Assembly (NCBI GenBank): GCA_016933515.1
Contig: JAFGAV010000103.1
Location: 1 to 63,026, forward strand
Source of the DNA: Candidatus Aminicenantota bacterium
GTDB taxonomy: Bacteria > Acidobacteriota > Aminicenantia > Aminicenantales > JAFGAV01
Direction of reading: 5' to 3'
DNA length: 63,026 bases
Position numbers and translations under genes: made by a program. Shown piece after piece: positions 53,805-62,964 of this stretch (the first letter of the stretch is position 1; each line of letters starts with the position of its first letter). The notes under the pieces were generated by a model, which saw nothing but the letters and a program-made list of their open reading frames with translations, was not told where the DNA came from and ran no database searches.

Positions 53805-54855
53805 CGCGGGCGCGGCCCTCCGCCCGGCCTTTGTTCTTTTCGGTGAATGAGGCGAGCGAGATGCTTCCGATGCGCGATTCCAGGAGTTCCTCGGGGCTCC
53901 GGTTGACGGCGGCGAATATGCCCAGGGCTTCGGCTTCTTTGTAGAATTCCGAAGCCAGCAGGCCGCGGGTTTTCAAGTAGGAGAGATTCCGAGCCGTGTG
54001 GTCGGTCGTGACCGCGCGGTAGGCTCCGGCCAGCGACATTCCCTCCGGGTGGGCGAGCAGGTGTTCGACAAAGGCTTGGGCGATATTGTCGACGCCGTTT
54101 GTCGGCAGGGCCAGGCGCAGGGAGAATTCGGCGATAAAATCCGGATCGGAGGCATGGACGAATCCGACGCGCAGGCCGCTGAGGCCGAGCGATTTGCTGA
54201 AGCTTTCGATGATGACGACGCTTTCCAAGGGCGTCAGGGCCCGGTAGAAACCGTCCGCCGGATCGAGAAACAGGCGGCGATAGGGGCAGTCGATAAGGAC
54301 GGGGACTCCGGCCTCGGCCAGTCGCCGCGCCGTTTCGATGACCCGCCCCTCGGGCTCGAGGCTTCCCAGGGGATTGCCGGGATCGCAGATGACAACGGCC
54401 GTTCCGAAAAATTTCTTGGGCTGGTCGGCCAGCTCTCCAAGAGACGCATAGAAGTCCCAGGCGCGGCCGCGGGTCTTTAGGATCTGGCGGTATGTCCCCC
54501 AGTGAAACTCCGGAAGGAAAAATGTTTCGGCGTCCAGGACTTGGAAGGCGATGTCCAGCCCCATGGATCCGCCGGGCGTGATGACGATGCGGTCCGGCCG
54601 CGCCTTCCCCCCGAAATACGCATCGTTGATCGCCGTTTTCAGGCTTTCGCGGCCGGTCGACGGAGGATAGGATTGCATCTGCGGGTCATTGAAGGGAAGG
54701 AAGGGAGCGACGGACTGCAGGTCGATGGGCCGGACGGCGGGGATGCCGCGCTCGAGGCGGAGGTACTCCCGGCCGCTCTCCCGGCTCAATCGTCCGATTT
54801 TCTGGGACAGGGAGACGATGGCCGAGGGCGCGGCGCCGCTTTTCAGAATCTTCAT
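53707..54855 (-). CDS. PLP-dependent aminotransferase, class I/II
   Basis: Protein of 382 aa; ATG 54855 has AAGGAGGT. Fold type I: early SYPPSTGRESLKTAI, VVICDPGNPLG (Asn-Pro motif), DCPYRRLF (Tyr/Asp for pyridine) and SFSKSLGLSGLRVGFV with the Schiff-base Lys. Length suits an aspartate- or aromatic-type aminotransferase, but substrate residues do not single one out. The 3' end overlaps the tsaE tail by 98 bp. It is upstream of no evident operon partner; thiE lies about 90 bp beyond its start, on the same strand. Confidence 0.82.
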   Translation of the reverse strand: MKILKSGAAPSAIVSLSQKIGRLSRESGREYLRLERGIPAVRPIDLQSVAPFLPFNDPQMQSYPPSTGRESLKTAINDAYFGGKARPDRIVITPGGSMGLDIAFQVLDAETFFLPEFHWGTYRQILKTRGRAWDFYASLGELADQPKKFFGTAVVICDPGNPLGSLEPEGRVIETARRLAEAGVPVLIDCPYRRLFLDPADGFYRALTPLESVVIIESFSKSLGLSGLRVGFVHASDPDFIAEFSLRLALPTNGVDNIAQAFVEHLLAHPEGMSLAGAYRAVTTDHTARNLSYLKTRGLLASEFYKEAEALGIFAAVNRSPEELLESRIGSISLASFTEKNKGRAEGRARVNIAVPHETFVSFFDAHLKKHPSSGTPPERRE

Positions 54856-54948
54856 CGCCGGACCTCCTTTCCGTTCGTGCCGCGGCAACGAGAAGAATTT
54901 CTTTTCCGGCCTGTCGGCCGGATGATTGTCGCCCGTCTCCGCCGGGAG

Positions 54949-55677
54949 CTAGGTCCGTCTCGGGCCCACGGCGGCGATCAGCGCGGCGGCGGCCCGCTCC
55001 GGATCGGGGGCGGAGAGAATGGCCGACACGACGGCCACGCCGTCGGCGCCGGCGGCGATGACGTCGGCGGCGTTTTCCGTGCTTATGCCTCCGATGGCCA
55101 GGATCGCAATTCCAACGCGTGACCGGATCGCCTTCAAGCCGTCGCAACCGAGGGGCGGACGGCCCGTTTCTTTGGTGGACGTGGGGAAGACCGGCCAGAC
55201 GCCTATATAATCCGCTCCCAGCCTCTCGGCCTCCTCGGCTTCCTCGGCCGTGGCCGCGCTGAGCCCGACAAGGCGTTCCCGGCCCATGAGTCGCCTCGCT
55301 TCGGCGTAGGGCATATCGTCCCGGCCGAGATGGATTCCGTCCGCACCGCAGGCCAAGGCGATGTCGACCCGGTCGTTGACGATGAAGGGTATACGGCTCC
55401 GCTTAAGCTGCCCGGCCAGCTTTTTGGCCGCGTCTAGAAATTCGCGTGCGCCGAGGCTCTTGGCCCGAAGTTGGACGATGGTCGCCCCTCCCCGAACGGC
55501 CTTTTCAACGATGGGCGCCAGGTCCCGTCCGGCCGCCGTCCCCGCATCCGCAACGAAACACAGCCGCCAGTCGACGCTTGGCCGCACCTTGGGTTTCCCG
55601 TTCGAGATTTTCAGCGGACCGTCCGGTCTTTGTCCATCGGCGTCAGCGGCCACGCCGGACGAGAAGCGTTCCGACAA
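54949..55677 (-). CDS. thiE: Thiamine-phosphate synthase
   Basis: Protein of up to 242 aa. It joins the thiazole phosphate and pyrimidine pyrophosphate parts of thiamine. TIM-barrel motifs: GGATIVQLRAKS, VNDRVDIALACGADGIHLG, DYIGVWPVFPTSTKE and AIGGIST. The start is uncertain: TTG 55677 overlaps the FHA gene's 3' end by 35 bp; GTG 55653 or GTG 55587 are alternatives, and none has a ribosome site. The conserved part begins near residue 36. No other thi gene is in the window. Confidence 0.85.
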   Translation of the reverse strand: MSERFSSGVAADADGQRPDGPLKISNGKPKVRPSVDWRLCFVADAGTAAGRDLAPIVEKAVRGGATIVQLRAKSLGAREFLDAAKKLAGQLKRSRIPFIVNDRVDIALACGADGIHLGRDDMPYAEARRLMGRERLVGLSAATAEEAEEAERLGADYIGVWPVFPTSTKETGRPPLGCDGLKAIRSRVGIAILAIGGISTENAADVIAAGADGVAVVSAILSAPDPERAAAALIAAVGPRRT

Positions 55678-56623
55678 GACTCAGAACGAACACCACGCCG
55701 AAAATGTAGGCGATTCCCAGGGCGAAGGACGGCCAGGGAGGCAGGCCGCGGACCAAGCCCGCGTAGAGCAGGGGGAGCGCTTGGATCCGAAATTGAAGGC
55801 ACGCGATCTGCATGACCAGCGCTGCCAGGACGAAGACGGCGCCGAAGGCCAGGGCGATGGGGATCCTTTTCCGCCGGCCGATCGCCTGGGCCGCCATTCC
55901 GGCCAGAACGACGCTCAGGATGATAAGGAGAATGGAGACGATATTTTGCCAGCGGCTGAAGTCGGCCTTGACCCAGAGGTGAGCCTGATGCATGGTCGGG
56001 TAGATTCTGGCCATGCTTTTGGCGTTGTCCCAGGCCGATCCCAGCAAGGAGCCGCCGCTTCCGGCGATAAGGATCTGCTGGAACAGGATGTTTCCGCCCA
56101 GGCCGACGAGAAAGGCCAAAATTACGGCGACAACAACGCCTGCGGCCGCGCTTCCGCCTCGGACATTTGAAGAGGGCCGGGAGAGAACGGCCGGGGAGGG
56201 AGCCGTCGTCGGAGCGGGGGACAAGGGAACCGCCGAAGGCGGATGGGGACGGACGACGGTTTTCTGCGCCTCGGCCAGCAGGCTCGGGGTGGCGACAATG
56301 GTCCGGCTGACGTCCGAGGGATCGGTGAACAGGAATTCGAACTGGTCGAATTTGATCTTGTCTCCCGATCTCAACCGTTTGCGGCTGACGCGCATGTCAT
56401 TAAGAAAGGTGCCGTTTGTGGACTGGAGGTCCTCGATTTCATAGTGGTCCTGGACCTTGAGGATTTTCGCGTGCCGGCCCGAGATCGTGTTTTCCTCCAT
56501 GCGCAGATCGCAGTCGCGGGCGCGGCCGATGAGAAACTCCTCCTTGTCCAACACGTAGGTCTTGTCCTTGTGCGGTGCGCCCAATCCGGTCAGCTTGACT
56601 GTGTTTTCATTTTCGCCGTTCAT
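55643..56623 (-). CDS. FHA-domain membrane protein
   Basis: Protein of 326 aa; ATG 56623 follows AGAGGAAAA. An FHA domain (about 20-100: LIGRARDCDLRM, SGRHAKI, STNGTFLND) recognises phosphothreonine, then a Pro/Ala/Ser linker, and four to five membrane segments (about 157-177, 226-244, 253-272, 278-298, 304-322). FHA proteins read Ser/Thr kinase signals; a Ser/Thr kinase is encoded at 26505-28658, but not adjacent. It could be a membrane receptor for that signalling. Its end overlaps thiE's possible start. Confidence 0.8.
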   Translation of the reverse strand: MNGENENTVKLTGLGAPHKDKTYVLDKEEFLIGRARDCDLRMEENTISGRHAKILKVQDHYEIEDLQSTNGTFLNDMRVSRKRLRSGDKIKFDQFEFLFTDPSDVSRTIVATPSLLAEAQKTVVRPHPPSAVPLSPAPTTAPSPAVLSRPSSNVRGGSAAAGVVVAVILAFLVGLGGNILFQQILIAGSGGSLLGSAWDNAKSMARIYPTMHQAHLWVKADFSRWQNIVSILLIILSVVLAGMAAQAIGRRKRIPIALAFGAVFVLAALVMQIACLQFRIQALPLLYAGLVRGLPPWPSFALGIAYIFGVVFVLSLVGTLLVRRGR

Positions 56624-56651
56624 GATGTTTTCCTCTCCTCTCGTGAATGAT

Positions 56652-56681
56652 ATTTTATGTAACGGACGAAGGAAAATTCAA
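56652..56681 (-). promoter_or_regulatory. Predicted promoter for the FHA gene
   Basis: On the minus strand, TTGAAT (56681-56676), 18 bp, TAAAAT (56657-56652). Confidence 0.5.
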
Positions 56682-56844
56682 CAGATATTTTTCGTGCTTA
56701 TTTTGAAAGAAATCGAGCCGCCTCGTCGGAAAAACGGCGGCAGAGTGTGGCCGGGTCTATGACGAATTGTGTGGTGAATTCTCGTCTGATGGCCCAATGC
56801 TCACGCTAAAGGGCCACGCAAAACGTCAGGAAGCCAGGGCGGCA

Positions 56845-56873
56845 TTGACAATTTCCGGCAATCAGATTTAAAT
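56845..56873 (+). promoter_or_regulatory. Promoter of the apt-purine permease operon
   Basis: TTGACA at 56845-56850, 17 bp, TTAAAT at 56868-56873; leader of about 27 nt with GGAAGGAGCG before ATG 56907. Confidence 0.65.
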
Positions 56874-56906
56874 ACCGAAGGAAACCGGCAACACGGAAGG
56901 AGCGTC

Positions 56907-57440
56907 ATGCAGAGCATACGAGAACGCATCCGCGAGATCAAAGATTTTCCCAAGCCGGGCATCGGATTCAAAGACATCACCCCCGTTGTCCTCGACGCCG
57001 CGGCCTTCAAGGAGTCGGTGAACGCCCTGGCCTCCTGGGCGGCAACCAAGCAGCCGCAGCTCATCGTGGGGATCGAGTCGCGGGGATATCTTTTTGCCGC
57101 CCCCCTGGCCTTCACCCTCGGGCTGGGGATGGCCCTGATTCGGAAAAAGGGAAAACTCCCCGGGCGGACGGTCCGTGTCGAAGCTCCCAACGAATACGCC
57201 GTCGAAATCTTCGAAATGCACGCCGACGCGGTCGCGCCCGGCACCCGCGTGGTCATCATCGACGATCTGATCGCCACGGGCTCCTCTTCGATCAGCGCCG
57301 TCAATCTGGTGGAGAAACTGGGGGGCCGCGTCCTGGGATTCGGCGCCCTGGTCGAGCTCTCGTTTTTAAAAGGCGTGGAAGCCGTGAAGAGAGCTCATCC
57401 GAGAATCGACGTCTTCAGCTTGATCCGCATGGAATCGTAA
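56907..57440 (+). CDS. apt: Adenine phosphoribosyltransferase
   Basis: Protein of 177 aa. The PRPP-binding motif VVIIDDLIATGSSS (about 114-127) and the early DFPKPGIGFKDITPV plus GIESRGYLFAAPLA are the family signatures. It makes AMP from adenine and PRPP, in purine salvage. The next gene (10 bp away) encodes a purine permease, so the two form an adenine uptake and salvage unit. Good promoter and ribosome site. Confidence 0.93.
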   Translation: MQSIRERIREIKDFPKPGIGFKDITPVVLDAAAFKESVNALASWAATKQPQLIVGIESRGYLFAAPLAFTLGLGMALIRKKGKLPGRTVRVEAPNEYAVEIFEMHADAVAPGTRVVIIDDLIATGSSSISAVNLVEKLGGRVLGFGALVELSFLKGVEAVKRAHPRIDVFSLIRMES

Positions 57441-57450
57441 GGCGGCGGCG

Positions 57451-58797
57451 ATGGGCATTTTCCAGGGAGTCGACCGTCTGTTCCGGTTGCGGGAAAACGG
57501 AACGACTCCGGGACGGGAAGCGCTGGGCGGAACGACCACCTTCATGACCATGTCCTACATCATTTTCGTCCAGCCGGCGATCTTGTCCAAGGCGGGAATG
57601 GATTACGGCGCGGTGATGACCGCCACTTGTCTGGCCTCGGCCCTGGCCACGGTCCTGACCGGCCTCTTGGCCCGCTACCCCATCGCCCAGGCTCCGGCCA
57701 TGGGCCACAATTTTTTCTTCGCCTATACGGTCTGCGGCGCCGCGGCCGCCGGCGGCCTGGGCCACCCCTGGCCGGTCGCCCTGGGAGCCGTCGTCCTCTC
57801 CGGGCTGATCTTCGTCGTTCTGTCGCTGCTGGGGATCTGGGGAAAACTCGTGGCCGCCGTCCCCGATGCGCTGAAATACGCCATCGCTGTCGGCATCGGT
57901 CTGCTCATCGCGTTCATCGGCCTTCAATACGGGGGACTGGTGGTCGCCAATCCCGGAGCTCTCGTCCAGCTGGGGGATCTTTCGAGCCGTCCCGCTCTCC
58001 TGGCCCTGGCCGGCCTGGCGCTGACCGCCGTCCTCATGGCTCTGCGCGTCCCGGGAGCCGTCCTCCTGGGCATCATCGGCACCACCATCCTGGGTCTTCC
58101 CCTTGGAGTCGTGAAGTATCAGGGCCTTGTTTCCAGCCCGCCCAGCCTGGCCCCGACGCTTCTTCAGGCCGACATCCTCGGCGCGCTCAAGACCGGGCTG
58201 ATCTCCGTCGTGTTCGTCTTTTTCCTGCTCGATGTGTTCGACGCCGTGGGGACGCTGATCGGCGTGGGAGGACAGGCGGGATTCATCAAGGACGGGAAGC
58301 TTCCGCGGGCCGATCAGGCCATGATGGCCGATGCGCTGGGGACCGTGGGCGGGGCGCTGCTCGGCACCTCGACCGTGTCAAGCTACGTGGAGAGCGCGGC
58401 CGGGATCGCACAGGGCGCAAGAACGGGCCTGGCCAACATGTTCACCGCGTTCCTGTTTCTGGCGGCTCTTTTTTTCAGCCCGGCGGCCAGGATGATCGGA
58501 GGCGCCTATCCGTACCAGGGTCGCGACATCCACCCCGTGATCGCTCCGGCGCTCATCGTCGTCGGCTGTTTCATGATGAAGTGCGTGACCTCCATACGCT
58601 GGGACGACTTCACCGAGGCGCTGCCCGCTTTCTTGGCCGTAACCATGATGCCCCTCACCCTGAACATTACCGAGGGGATCTCCGTGGGATTCATCTCCTA
58701 CGCGCTGCTGAAGCTCGTGTCCGGGCGGGGGAGAGAGGCCCACGCGGTGGTGTACGTCATTTCCGCTCTGTTCGTGCTGCGCTACTTTCTCGCCTGA
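57451..58797 (+). CDS. NCS2-family purine permease (AzgA/PbuG type)
   Basis: Protein of 448 aa with about 12-14 membrane segments. It shows the AzgA-subgroup hallmarks ALGGTTTFMTMSYI, APAMGHNFFFAYTVCG and FLLDVFDAVGTLIGVG, which bind the purine. Members import hypoxanthine, guanine or adenine with protons. Being 10 bp after apt, this one probably brings in adenine. ATG 57451 follows AAGGCGG. Confidence 0.87.
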   Translation: MGIFQGVDRLFRLRENGTTPGREALGGTTTFMTMSYIIFVQPAILSKAGMDYGAVMTATCLASALATVLTGLLARYPIAQAPAMGHNFFFAYTVCGAAAAGGLGHPWPVALGAVVLSGLIFVVLSLLGIWGKLVAAVPDALKYAIAVGIGLLIAFIGLQYGGLVVANPGALVQLGDLSSRPALLALAGLALTAVLMALRVPGAVLLGIIGTTILGLPLGVVKYQGLVSSPPSLAPTLLQADILGALKTGLISVVFVFFLLDVFDAVGTLIGVGGQAGFIKDGKLPRADQAMMADALGTVGGALLGTSTVSSYVESAAGIAQGARTGLANMFTAFLFLAALFFSPAARMIGGAYPYQGRDIHPVIAPALIVVGCFMMKCVTSIRWDDFTEALPAFLAVTMMPLTLNITEGISVGFISYALLKLVSGRGREAHAVVYVISALFVLRYFLA

Positions 58798-58884
58798 GGG
58801 AGGACGGCGGCTCGCCTGGAACGGGATCCGCAGGTCGGAGGCGCGGACACAGCGGAGAGAACATCCTCCGGAAGGAAAGGAGAA

Positions 58885-60648
58885 ATGAAGACCCTTTCGG
58901 CCCGACGCCTCTCGGTCCTCGTTCTTCTTGCCGGGCTCTTCCCCGGATCGGCGTTTCTTCCCGAAGGCGATCTCTCGATTACGCCCGCCGGGCTTCGCTG
59001 GGCGGCGCGGACGCTGTCGCGGATGTCCCTCGAGGAAAAGGCCGGTCAGCTGCTCATGGTCCGGGCCGCCGGCCGCTTCCTCAGCGCGGACAGCGAGGCC
59101 CTTGCGAATCTGGAATCCCTTGTCGGAGACCTTAAGGTCGGAGGCGTGGTTTTTTTCGCCGGGCAGGTTTTTGAAACAGCCTGGCTGGCCAACCGCCTTC
59201 AGGAGCGGGCAAAGATCCCGCTTCTCATGTCCTCGGATTACGAGCAGGGGCCGGGCTTCCGCGTGGAAGGCGCCACGTCCTTTCCGCCGCTCATGGCCTT
59301 GGGCGCCGCCGATTCCGAGGAGCTGGCCTATCAGATGGGCCGCATCACCGCCGTAGAGGGCCGGGCCATGGGCATCCATCAGGCCCTTGCGCCCGTGGCC
59401 GACGTGAACGTCAATCCGCTCAACCCCATCATCAACACGCGCTCTGTGGGTGAGGATCCCGGCCAGGTCGGACGGCTGACCCGGGCTTTCGTCCGGGGCT
59501 GCCAGCAGCACGGAATGGTCGGCACGGCCAAGCACTTTCCGGGACACGGCGACACGGACATCGACACCCATCTCGACCTGGCCGTCGTGACCGCCGACCG
59601 GGAGCGTCTGGAGCGGATCGAGCTGGAGCCTTTCCGCCGTCTCGTCGACGCCGGGGTGCTGTCGGTCATGACCGGCCATCTGTCCGTTCCGGCCGTCGAT
59701 CCGACGCCCGGCCGCCCGGCCACTCTGTCCCCGGTCCTTTTGACGGAGGTCCTGCGCGGACAGCTGAAGTTTCGGGGGCTGATCGTCACCGACGCCATGG
59801 ACATGGGTGGAATCACGAAACTGTTTCCGCCCGGAGAAGCGGCCGTGCTGGCCGTCGAAGCCGGGGCGGACCTTGTGCTCCTTCCGGCCGATCCCAATGA
59901 GGCCGCAAGGGCTCTTGCGGAGGCCGTCCGCTCGGGCCGGATTCCGGAGCGCAGGATCGACTCTTCGGTCCGACGGATCCTCGCCCTCAAGGCCCGGCTC
60001 GGCCTGAACAAAAAGAGGTTCGTCGATCTGGAACGCCTTCCGGAAATTATCGGCCGCGAAGACCACCGGCGCTGGGCGGCTTGGGCTTTTGAACAATCTC
60101 TCACCCTGGTCAAGAACGAGGGCGGCATTCTCCCGTTCGGAGAGAAGGCGGGGAAAATCGCCGTCCTGTCCCTGAGCAGCGACGAGGGCGGCACCTTCGC
60201 CGGGCGGATTTTCGTTCAGGAAGTTCTCAAGCGCCGAAAGGACGCGATGTTCGGTTATGCCGAGGCTTTTACCGACAGAAGGAAGATTGAAACCATGGCG
60301 GAGTCCGCCCGGCAGGCCGACGCGATTCTGATCGCTCTTTTCTCCCGGCTCGAGGACAGCAAAGGCACGGTGGGCCTGAATCCCGGGCATGCCGAGCTTG
60401 TCCGGGAGCTGACCTCAAGCGGCAAGGCGACAGCCGTCGTGTCCTTCGGCAGCCCCTATTTTCTCAAGGAATTTCCCGATGCGGCCTGCTACATATGCGC
60501 CTACAGAAGCTCTCCGGAAGCGCAGAGGACAGCCGCCGCCGCTGTTTTCGGCGAGGTCGGTTTTTTGGGCCGGCTGCCCGTCTCCCTGCCGGGACTCTTT
60601 CACCGGGGACATGGTCTTGTCCTTCCCGCCGTCAAGGCGAAGGAATAA
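58885..60648 (+). CDS. Exported glycoside hydrolase family 3 (NagZ-type)
   Basis: Protein of 587 aa with a signal peptide (1 to about 24). GH3 barrel (about 30-370): KHFPGHGDTDIDTH with the NagZ-type His/Asp that act as acid/base, and VTDAMDMGG with the nucleophile Asp. After 370 comes a second domain (EQSLTLVKNEGGILPF) as in larger GH3 enzymes. NagZ removes N-acetylglucosamine from peptidoglycan; this exported form with a second domain may act on peptidoglycan or chitin-like sugars. ATG 58885 follows AAAGGAGA. Its 3' end is followed by a pseudogene. Confidence 0.85.
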   Translation: MKTLSARRLSVLVLLAGLFPGSAFLPEGDLSITPAGLRWAARTLSRMSLEEKAGQLLMVRAAGRFLSADSEALANLESLVGDLKVGGVVFFAGQVFETAWLANRLQERAKIPLLMSSDYEQGPGFRVEGATSFPPLMALGAADSEELAYQMGRITAVEGRAMGIHQALAPVADVNVNPLNPIINTRSVGEDPGQVGRLTRAFVRGCQQHGMVGTAKHFPGHGDTDIDTHLDLAVVTADRERLERIELEPFRRLVDAGVLSVMTGHLSVPAVDPTPGRPATLSPVLLTEVLRGQLKFRGLIVTDAMDMGGITKLFPPGEAAVLAVEAGADLVLLPADPNEAARALAEAVRSGRIPERRIDSSVRRILALKARLGLNKKRFVDLERLPEIIGREDHRRWAAWAFEQSLTLVKNEGGILPFGEKAGKIAVLSLSSDEGGTFAGRIFVQEVLKRRKDAMFGYAEAFTDRRKIETMAESARQADAILIALFSRLEDSKGTVGLNPGHAELVRELTSSGKATAVVSFGSPYFLKEFPDAACYICAYRSSPEAQRTAAAAVFGEVGFLGRLPVSLPGLFHRGHGLVLPAVKAKE

Positions 60649-60662
60649 GGGGGGGCGAAAGA

Positions 60663-60925
60663 GTGAAAACAAGCCGGGCCGATGCCGCCGCCCGCGAAAG
60701 ACTCCGTCGGCGTCTCGGGAAATTTCCGCGCCTGCCCCTGACGATCCTCCCGACGCCGCTTCACAGACTGGAGAATCTCTCAATCGGCCCGGGATACGGC
60801 TTTGTGGACGGCTCCGTCGCCCGGACCCTGGCCCGGGTCTTCCGAGAGGAAGCCGTGATCCTCGATCCCGTCTAAACGGCCAAGGCCATAGCCGGACTCG
60901 AGGACCTGGCTTCAAAAGCCGGGAT
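60663..60925 (+). pseudogene. D-cysteine desulfhydrase / ACC deaminase relic with internal deletion
   Basis: From GTG 60663 the frame reads RLRRRLGKFPRLPLTILPTP then LHRLENLS, the N-terminal motif of the PLP-dependent D-cysteine desulfhydrase family, and then at once GPGYGFVDGSVARTLAR and AVILDPV, the family's C-terminal part (PGYGVPN...GILLDPVYTGKAMAGL). The stop TAA at 60873 replaces the Tyr of DPVYTGKA; after it TAKAIAGLEDLASK continues the pattern. About 230 residues in between are missing, including the PLP-binding Lys, so it cannot be active. The end overlaps the convergent hflC gene. Confidence 0.75.
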
Positions 60926-61872
60926 CAGCGTCCCGAGAGAGACTTCAGGAACTTGAAGAACTCGTTGTTCGTCGACAGCAGCAGCCAGGTGTTGGAGTCC
61001 AGAGTCGTCCGGTAGGTGTCCAGGGTTTTCCAGAACTGGTAGAACTCCGGGTCGCGGTTGAAAGCTTCGGCATAGATGCGGGTGGCTTCGCCGTCGGCCC
61101 GGCCCTTGATTTCCTGCGCCGTCTTATAGGCCCCGGACTGGATGCGTTTCAGCTCCCGCTCCTTCTGGCCCCGGATTTCCGCGCTCTTGCCGTCGCCCTC
61201 GCTGCGGTACATGGCGGCGATCCTCTGCCTTTCGGCGATCATCCGGTCGAAGACCTTCTGCTGAACTTCTTCGATGTAATTGACCCGCTTGACCTGCAGG
61301 TCGCGGAGCTCGATGCCGAACTCGGGCGTGATGGCCGCGGCTTTTTCCAGGATGATGCGGGAGATCTTGTCCCGGCCCAACGACACCGACTCCAGCTCCT
61401 CTTCGGTCTGGAGTATGGCCGTTTCCCCGGTAATTTCGAAGGGCCGGTTCGAGGTGCGGACGATCTCGATCAAGGCGGCGTTGGCCACGGCGTTCCTTGT
61501 CTCGCCGTCCAGGATGTCGTCCAGCCGCGAATAGGCGCCCCTCTCATCCCTGACCCTCTGGAAGAAGACGAGGGGATTGCTGATCCGCCACCGGGCGTAG
61601 GTGTCGACCCAAATGTATTTCTTGTCCCGGGTGGGGATCTGGTTGGGGTCGCCGTCCCACTCCAGCCAGCGTTTCTCGAAAAAATTGGCTTTCTGGATGA
61701 AGGGCATCTTCAGATGGACGCCCGGCCTGGTCACCATGTCGCCGATGGGCTTGCCGAACTGGGTGATGATCACCTGGTTGGTCTCGGTGACGATATACAA
61801 CGTTCCGGACAGAACAATCAGGACCACAAGCAGTAGGCCCGCCAGGAGGATGGTCTTGAGCGAGACTTTCAT
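60925..61872 (-). CDS. hflC: HflC, SPFH-domain membrane protein
   Basis: Protein of 315 aa. One membrane segment (about 8-28), then an SPFH (prohibitin) domain (VIITQFGKPIGDMVTRPGVHLKMPF) and a long helical coiled part with EIQQKVFDRMIAERQRIAAMYRSEG and IRGQKERELKRI. HflC and HflK form a large cage around the protease FtsH in the inner membrane and modulate it. Its start overlaps the hflK stop by 4 bp (ATGA). The end overlaps the desulfhydrase relic. Confidence 0.9.
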   Translation of the reverse strand: MKVSLKTILLAGLLLVVLIVLSGTLYIVTETNQVIITQFGKPIGDMVTRPGVHLKMPFIQKANFFEKRWLEWDGDPNQIPTRDKKYIWVDTYARWRISNPLVFFQRVRDERGAYSRLDDILDGETRNAVANAALIEIVRTSNRPFEITGETAILQTEEELESVSLGRDKISRIILEKAAAITPEFGIELRDLQVKRVNYIEEVQQKVFDRMIAERQRIAAMYRSEGDGKSAEIRGQKERELKRIQSGAYKTAQEIKGRADGEATRIYAEAFNRDPEFYQFWKTLDTYRTTLDSNTWLLLSTNNEFFKFLKSLSGR

Positions 61873-62846
61873 TTCTTCACCTCCTCGCCCAGACTCAAGA
61901 GGGGCATGATGTTTTTCTGACCTTCGTCGAAGATGATCTTCTTCGACAGCTTGGGCATGATCTCGGCGATTGTCTCCAAATAGAGCCGCCGCCGCGTGAC
62001 CGACGGCGCCTTGACGTACTCCCTGTAGACGGACGTGAAGCGGCTGGCGTCTCCCTGAGCGTTGTTCACCCGCTCCGTGGCGTAACCCTCGGCGGACTGG
62101 ATCGCCTGTTCCGCTTCTCCCTGCGCCCTGGGGATTTCCTGGTTGTATTCCGACCAGGCTTCATTGATCTTCCGTTCTTTCTCCTGGAGAGACTCGTTGA
62201 CTTCATTGAACGCGGGCTTGACGGGGTCGGGCGGGTTGATGTCCTGGAAGATGAGCTGATTGACGTCGATCCCGATCTCGTACAGGTCGCAGAGCTGCTG
62301 CAGCTGTTCCTTGGCTTCGGCGGCGATCCGGGAGCGGCCGACGGTCAGGACTTCGTCCACCGAGTTGTCGCCGACGATCTTGCGCACGACGGCCTCGTTC
62401 ATCAGGCGGAAAGTGGCTTCGGCGCTTCGGATTTTGAACAGGTAGTTGTAGGGGTCCTTGATCTTGTACTGGACGATCCACTCCACGACCAGGACGTTCA
62501 GGTCGCCGGTGAGCATGATCGCTTCTTCCAGGGAATCGGGCGTCACCCGGTATTCTGAAGTGATTCCCGGCCGGGTTGTGCGGAACCCGAACTCCATCTT
62601 GAGCTGGCGCTGGACGGGGACCTTGGTCAAAGACTCGATGCCCAGGGGCAGCTTGAAATGCAGCCCCGGGCTCGTGGATCGAACGTATCTCCCGAAACGC
62701 AGGATGACTCCCGTCTCCTCGGGGGCGATGGTGTAGATCGATCCCCAGAGGATGATGATCAGCACAACCGCCGCCACGATCAGCTTGACGATGCGGGGGC
62801 TGATCTTGGGGAGCAGTGAGCCGACTGTCGGCAGGTCTTGAGGCAT
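61869..62846 (-). CDS. hflK: HflK, SPFH-domain membrane protein
   Basis: Protein of 325 aa; ATG 62846 follows GGGAGGA. One membrane segment (about 18-40), an SPFH domain (ETGVILRFGRYVRSTSPGLHFKLPLGIE) and QEIPRAQGEAEQAIQSAEGYA in the coiled part, all typical of HflK. It lacks the long Gly-rich N-terminus of the E. coli protein, as in many other phyla. Transcribed with hflC. Confidence 0.9.
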   Translation of the reverse strand: MPQDLPTVGSLLPKISPRIVKLIVAAVVLIIILWGSIYTIAPEETGVILRFGRYVRSTSPGLHFKLPLGIESLTKVPVQRQLKMEFGFRTTRPGITSEYRVTPDSLEEAIMLTGDLNVLVVEWIVQYKIKDPYNYLFKIRSAEATFRLMNEAVVRKIVGDNSVDEVLTVGRSRIAAEAKEQLQQLCDLYEIGIDVNQLIFQDINPPDPVKPAFNEVNESLQEKERKINEAWSEYNQEIPRAQGEAEQAIQSAEGYATERVNNAQGDASRFTSVYREYVKAPSVTRRRLYLETIAEIMPKLSKKIIFDEGQKNIMPLLSLGEEVKK

Positions 62847-62923
62847 TAGGTCCTCCCTAGAAATGGATTACTTAATTACCATATCACAGCCGGCCGGGAT
62901 TGGGAAGCGGAATCGGAGACGGA

Positions 62924-62952
62924 TTGCCGGAGCGCTGATTTGCCTGTAAAAT
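62924..62952 (+). promoter_or_regulatory. Predicted promoter for tadA
   Basis: TTGCCG at 62924-62929, 17 bp, TAAAAT at 62947-62952. The leader would be only about 6 nt and no ribosome site is seen, so the message is probably leaderless or nearly so. Confidence 0.4.
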
Positions 62953-62964
62953 CAAAGTATAGGA

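Noticed and set aside
57627..59135. Rightward 502-aa frame over the permease and GH3
   Set aside because: Overlaps two real genes in another frame; Arg/Gly/Pro-rich text without a fold.
58378..60390. Leftward 670-aa frame
   Set aside because: Antisense to permease and GH3; no motif and no start signal.
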